This document shows positions 32,036-34,363 of a stretch of DNA of 34,363 bases, piece by piece (positions within the stretch are counted from its first letter, which is position 1; every line of letters starts with the position of its first letter). Position numbers and translations under genes: made by a program. Under the pieces are notes generated by a model. The model was not told the origin of the DNA. It did not search any database and saw only the letters and a list, made by a program, of their open reading frames with translations. The DNA is from Verrucomicrobia bacterium UBA7008 (lineage in GTDB: Bacteria; Verrucomicrobiota; Kiritimatiellia; RFP12; UBA1067). The DNA is taken from contig DJXI01000054.1 in the NCBI GenBank assembly GCA_002449695.1, forward strand, positions 1 through 34,363, written 5' to 3'.

Positions 32036-32041
32036 GCCGGT

Positions 32042-32050
32042 ATTATAGCA
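32042..32050 (-). promoter_or_regulatory. Extended -10 promoter of the GH3 gene, probable leaderless start
   Basis: Minus strand reads TGCTATAAT, ending 6 nt before the ATG at 32035 (gap ACCGGC). Identical element to that of fucU. A run of six T residues precedes it, which may also end transcription from the UvrA-like gene. Confidence 0.7.
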
Positions 32051-32098
32051 AAAAACGTGCGCCGCGCTCCACCCCCGACCGGGGGCACCGCCCGGTCT

Positions 32099-34363
32099 TC
32101 AGAGGTACCGCCCGGTCACGCTCCGGGGACAGGACTTGATTTCGTCCGGCGTGCCGGCGGCGACGATGCGGCCGCCGTCCTTGCCGCCGCCCGGCCCCAT
32201 GTCGACAACCCAGTCCGCCGCGCGGATGACGTCGAGGTCGTGTTCGATCACGATCACGGTGGCACCGTTGCCGATCAGATGACGAAACACCTCCATCAGC
32301 GTGCGCACGTCGAGCGGATGAAGCCCGATCGTCGGCTCGTCGAACACGAACACCGTGTCTCCCTGTCCGCGCCCCATCTCGCTCGCGAGCTTGAGCCGCT
32401 GCGCCTCGCCGCCGGAAAGTCCCGGCGTCTCCTCGCCCAGCGTGAGATACCCGAGTCCGATGTCGTGGAGCGTCTGAAGACGGCTCTTGATGATCGGCAG
32501 ATCCGCGCAGGCCGTCAGCGCCTCGTCCACGCTCATCGCCATCAGCTCTGGCAATGACACGCCCTTGCGCCGGACGGCGAACGCCGCCTTCGCGTAGCGC
32601 GCGCCGCGGCAGTCGGGGCAGGGAATGTCGACATCCGGCAGAAACTGGACATCCAGGTTGATCTCGCCCGTGCCGTCGCAGACCGGGCAGCGCAGCGCGC
32701 CCGTGTTGTACGAGAAGTCGCCCGCCTTGTATCCGCGCGCCTTGGCGTCCGCCGTGCGGGCATAGATTTTGCGGAGCTCGTCATGGACGTTCGCGTACGT
32801 CGCGACCGTCGAGCGGATGTTGATGCCGATCGGCGTCGCGTCGATCAACTTCACCTGCGCGATGCCGGGCGCAGAGATCGCGCGGACGTGCGCGGGAAGC
32901 GCACGGCCTGCGATCTGCGCGGCGAGCCCCGGCACGAGGCTTTCGAGGATCAGCGTCGTCTTGCCGCTCCCGGAAACGCCGGTCACGACCGAAAGCTTCC
33001 CCTTCGGGAACGACACCTCCAGCGGCTGCACGGTGTGAATAGCTGCCGTGGAAAGTTTGATCTCTCGCGGAGGCGCAAAGACGCGGAGTTTGCCCCTTGC
33101 GTCCTTTTTGTCTTTCCCGTCCTTTGTGCTCTTTGTGTTCTTTGTGGCGAAAAACGGCCCGATCTGCGATTTCGGGTTCTTTGCGATTTCTTTCACCGTT
33201 CCCGCCGCGACGAGATTTCCGCCGTTCGCGCCGGCGCCGGGGCCCAGCTCCACTAGCCAGTCGGCGTGCGCGAGAACCTGCGTGTCGTGATCGACGAGCA
33301 GCACCGAGTTGCCGTCGGCGACCAGGTCATCCATCACGCCCGTCAATCCTTCCAGATTCGACGGGTGCAGTCCGATGGACGGCTCGTCGAGCACATACAG
33401 CACGCCGGTCGTCCTGTTGCGGACGGCGCGGGCGAGCTGCATGCGCTGACGCTCGCCGGTGGAGAGCGTCGAGGCGGCGCGGTCGAGCGAGAGATACGAA
33501 AGACCGAGTTCGATCAGGCGGCGCGACGTATCGTGGAACGATTCGCAGATCCGCTCCGCCATCGGACGCATCGGCTTCGGCAGGGACGCGGGAACGCCGC
33601 GCACCCATTCTTCCGCCTCGGCGAGCGTCATTTCGCACGCCTTGTCAAGCGGGATGCCGCGCAGGAGCGGCGCGCGGGCGCGTTCCGAAAGGCGCGTGCC
33701 GCCGCAGTCGGGGCAGGGACCTTCCTTCAGAAACTTCGCGACGCGCTTCATGCCCTTCTCGTCCTTCACGTTCTTGAGCGCGTTCTCGACGGTATTGATG
33801 GCGTTGAAGAAGGTGAAGTCCATCTCGCCGGAGCGTCCGTCCTTCTTGATCTGATAGACCATGTGGTGCTTTTCCGGCGGGGCGTGAAGGACGATGTCGC
33901 GCTCGCGGTCGGTGAGGTCGCGCCACGGGACGTCCGTGCGCACGCCGAGATGGTCGCGCGCGATGTCCTTCATGAGCGACCACATGAGCGACTGCCACGG
34001 CGCAACCGCGCCTTCGTCGATCGTCAGCGAATCGTCGGGGATGATCGTCGCCCTGTCGACTTCGCGCACCACGCCCGTTCCGTCGCAGCGCTTGCACGCG
34101 CCCTGCGAATTGAAGGCCAGCTCCTCCGCGCCGGGCGCGAAGAAGCGCGCGCCGCATTCGGGGCAGACCAGCTCGCGCTCCGCCGCGACGTCCAGGGACG
34201 GCGCAAGGTAGTGTCCGTTGGGACACCGGTGCGACGCGAGGCGCGAGTACATGAGCCGGAGCGAGTTCAGAAGCTCCGTCGAGGTGCCGAACGTGGAGCG
34301 GATGCCTGGGACGCCCGGACGCTGCCGAAGCGCGAGCGCGGCCGGCACGTAGCGCACGTCGTC
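32099..34363 (-). CDS. UvrA-like excision-repair ATPase, 5' end outside window
   Basis: At least 754 residues of a UvrA-family protein, open to the window edge. Both ABC modules are recognisable: the first signature [14 protein letters not shown] with Walker [14 protein letters not shown], the second Walker [11 protein letters not shown], zinc finger CPVCDGTG...CPDC, signature [16 protein letters not shown] and Walker [14 protein letters not shown]. The part after the first RST motif is compact (CPECGARFF and CKRCDGTG), suggesting the shorter UvrA2-like class, often linked to drug or damage tolerance, rather than full UvrA (~940 residues). A lysine-rich insert derived from a DNA repeat lies between the modules. 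The first Walker A lies beyond the edge, so class is provisional. Confidence 0.9.
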   Translation of the reverse strand, partial: DDVRYVPAALALRQRPGVPGIRSTFGTSTELLNSLRLMYSRLASHRCPNGHYLAPSLDVAAERELVCPECGARFFAPGAEELAFNSQGACKRCDGTGVVREVDRATIIPDDSLTIDEGAVAPWQSLMWSLMKDIARDHLGVRTDVPWRDLTDRERDIVLHAPPEKHHMVYQIKKDGRSGEMDFTFFNAINTVENALKNVKDEKGMKRVAKFLKEGPCPDCGGTRLSERARAPLLRGIPLDKACEMTLAEAEEWVRGVPASLPKPMRPMAERICESFHDTSRRLIELGLSYLSLDRAASTLSTGERQRMQLARAVRNRTTGVLYVLDEPSIGLHPSNLEGLTGVMDDLVADGNSVLLVDHDTQVLAHADWLVELGPGAGANGGNLVAAGTVKEIAKNPKSQIGPFFATKNTKSTKDGKDKKDARGKLRVFAPPREIKLSTAAIHTVQPLEVSFPKGKLSVVTGVSGSGKTTLILESLVPGLAAQIAGRALPAHVRAISAPGIAQVKLIDATPIGINIRSTVATYANVHDELRKIYARTADAKARGYKAGDFSYNTGALRCPVCDGTGEINLDVQFLPDVDIPCPDCRGARYAKAAFAVRRKGVSLPELMAMSVDEALTACADLPIIKSRLQTLHDIGLGYLTLGEETPGLSGGEAQRLKLASEMGRGQGDTVFVFDEPTIGLHPLDVRTLMEVFRHLIGNGATVIVIEHDLDVIRAADWVVDMGPGGGKDGGRIVAAGTPDEIKSCPRSVTGRYL
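33063..33153. repeat. Dispersed-type ACAAAG repeat inside the UvrA-like gene
   Basis: On the plus strand CTTTGTG occurs at 33122, 33131 and 33140 (9-bp period), preceded by related CTTTTTGTCTTT, and a separate block TCTCGCGGAGGCGCAAAG begins at 33063. On the minus strand this reads GCCACAAAG-type triplets and is translated in frame as a run of xxK units ([15 protein letters not shown]). I recall similar ACAAAGAACACAAAG and GCGGAGGCGCAAAG repeats between genes in several bacterial phyla; from memory only. Confidence 0.7.

Noticed and set aside
32051..32098. Intrinsic terminator after the UvrA-like gene
   Set aside because: A short CCCCC/GGGGG stem and a later T run exist, but they are separated by about 18 nt, so they do not form a standard terminator.
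34355..34357. GTG start of the UvrA-like gene at 34357
   Set aside because: The frame stays open to the window edge and the first ABC module's Walker A is missing, so the true start lies outside.
20000..34363. Very long plus-strand open frames opposite real minus-strand genes (for example 21604-24195, 25720-28485, 29762-32557)
   Set aside because: They are antisense shadows of the pilus ATPases, nrdDG and the GH3/UvrA genes, with Arg/Asp/His/Val-rich composition typical of reverse-strand reading in GC-rich DNA and no family motif.

Overview
The window is GC-rich and almost fully coding, and most genes lie on the minus strand. It looks like the chromosome of an anaerobic Gram-negative bacterium: there is a class III (glycyl-radical) ribonucleotide reductase with its activase, an LpxL-type lipid A acyltransferase, a tripartite MacAB-TolC-like exporter whose adaptor and outer-membrane factor are lipoproteins, and type IV pilus-type ATPases. 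Split PurH, the dispersed ACAAAG-type repeat and general gene style make me think of the PVC group (Kiritimatiellota/Lentisphaerae-like gut lineages), but that is a guess without a search.

Layout. 1-522 has no credible gene but folds into strong nested stems (candidate structured RNA or palindromic element). 523-2965 (minus) is an overlapping operon: NSS transporter, ruvC, trhA. 3057-4434 (minus) holds fucU and a membrane protein with a SecD-P1-head-like domain. 4489-5271 (plus) holds queC and a tRNA-Val whose terminator lies inside the 3' end of rsfS. 5298-7605 (minus) is pheS, corA, rsfS. 7636-7842 is an orphan Fis-type helix-turn-helix stub. 7843-15176 (minus) is a long run: stand-alone IMP cyclohydrolase (PurH N-domain), AMP ligase, LpxL-like acyltransferase, GT4 glycosyltransferase, unknown membrane protein, DgkA, AEC transporter and ferredoxin-nitroreductase. 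15220-19878 (minus) is an exporter operon (TolC-like, MacA-like, ABC ATPase, FtsX-type permease). 19943-21109 (plus) is dinB, separated from the next minus operon by an octamer-spaced CTAG repeat that also forms a 13-bp hairpin. 21169-25652 (minus) is PilB/GspE-PilT-PilB/GspE. 25711-28446 (minus) is nrdD-nrdG with a pair of NrdR-box-like sites upstream. Then pyrD, a secreted GH3 glycosidase, and a UvrA-like protein truncated by the window edge.

The most general signal is regulatory. At least nine genes or operons carry an extended -10 element (TGn-TATAMT or near) and, for six protein genes, the hexamer ends only 6-7 nt before the start codon, which predicts transcription starting at or next to the start codon (leaderless mRNA). 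Genes inside operons use ATGA/TGATG overlaps or ordinary Shine-Dalgarno sites instead. No mobile element, CRISPR array or prophage was seen.
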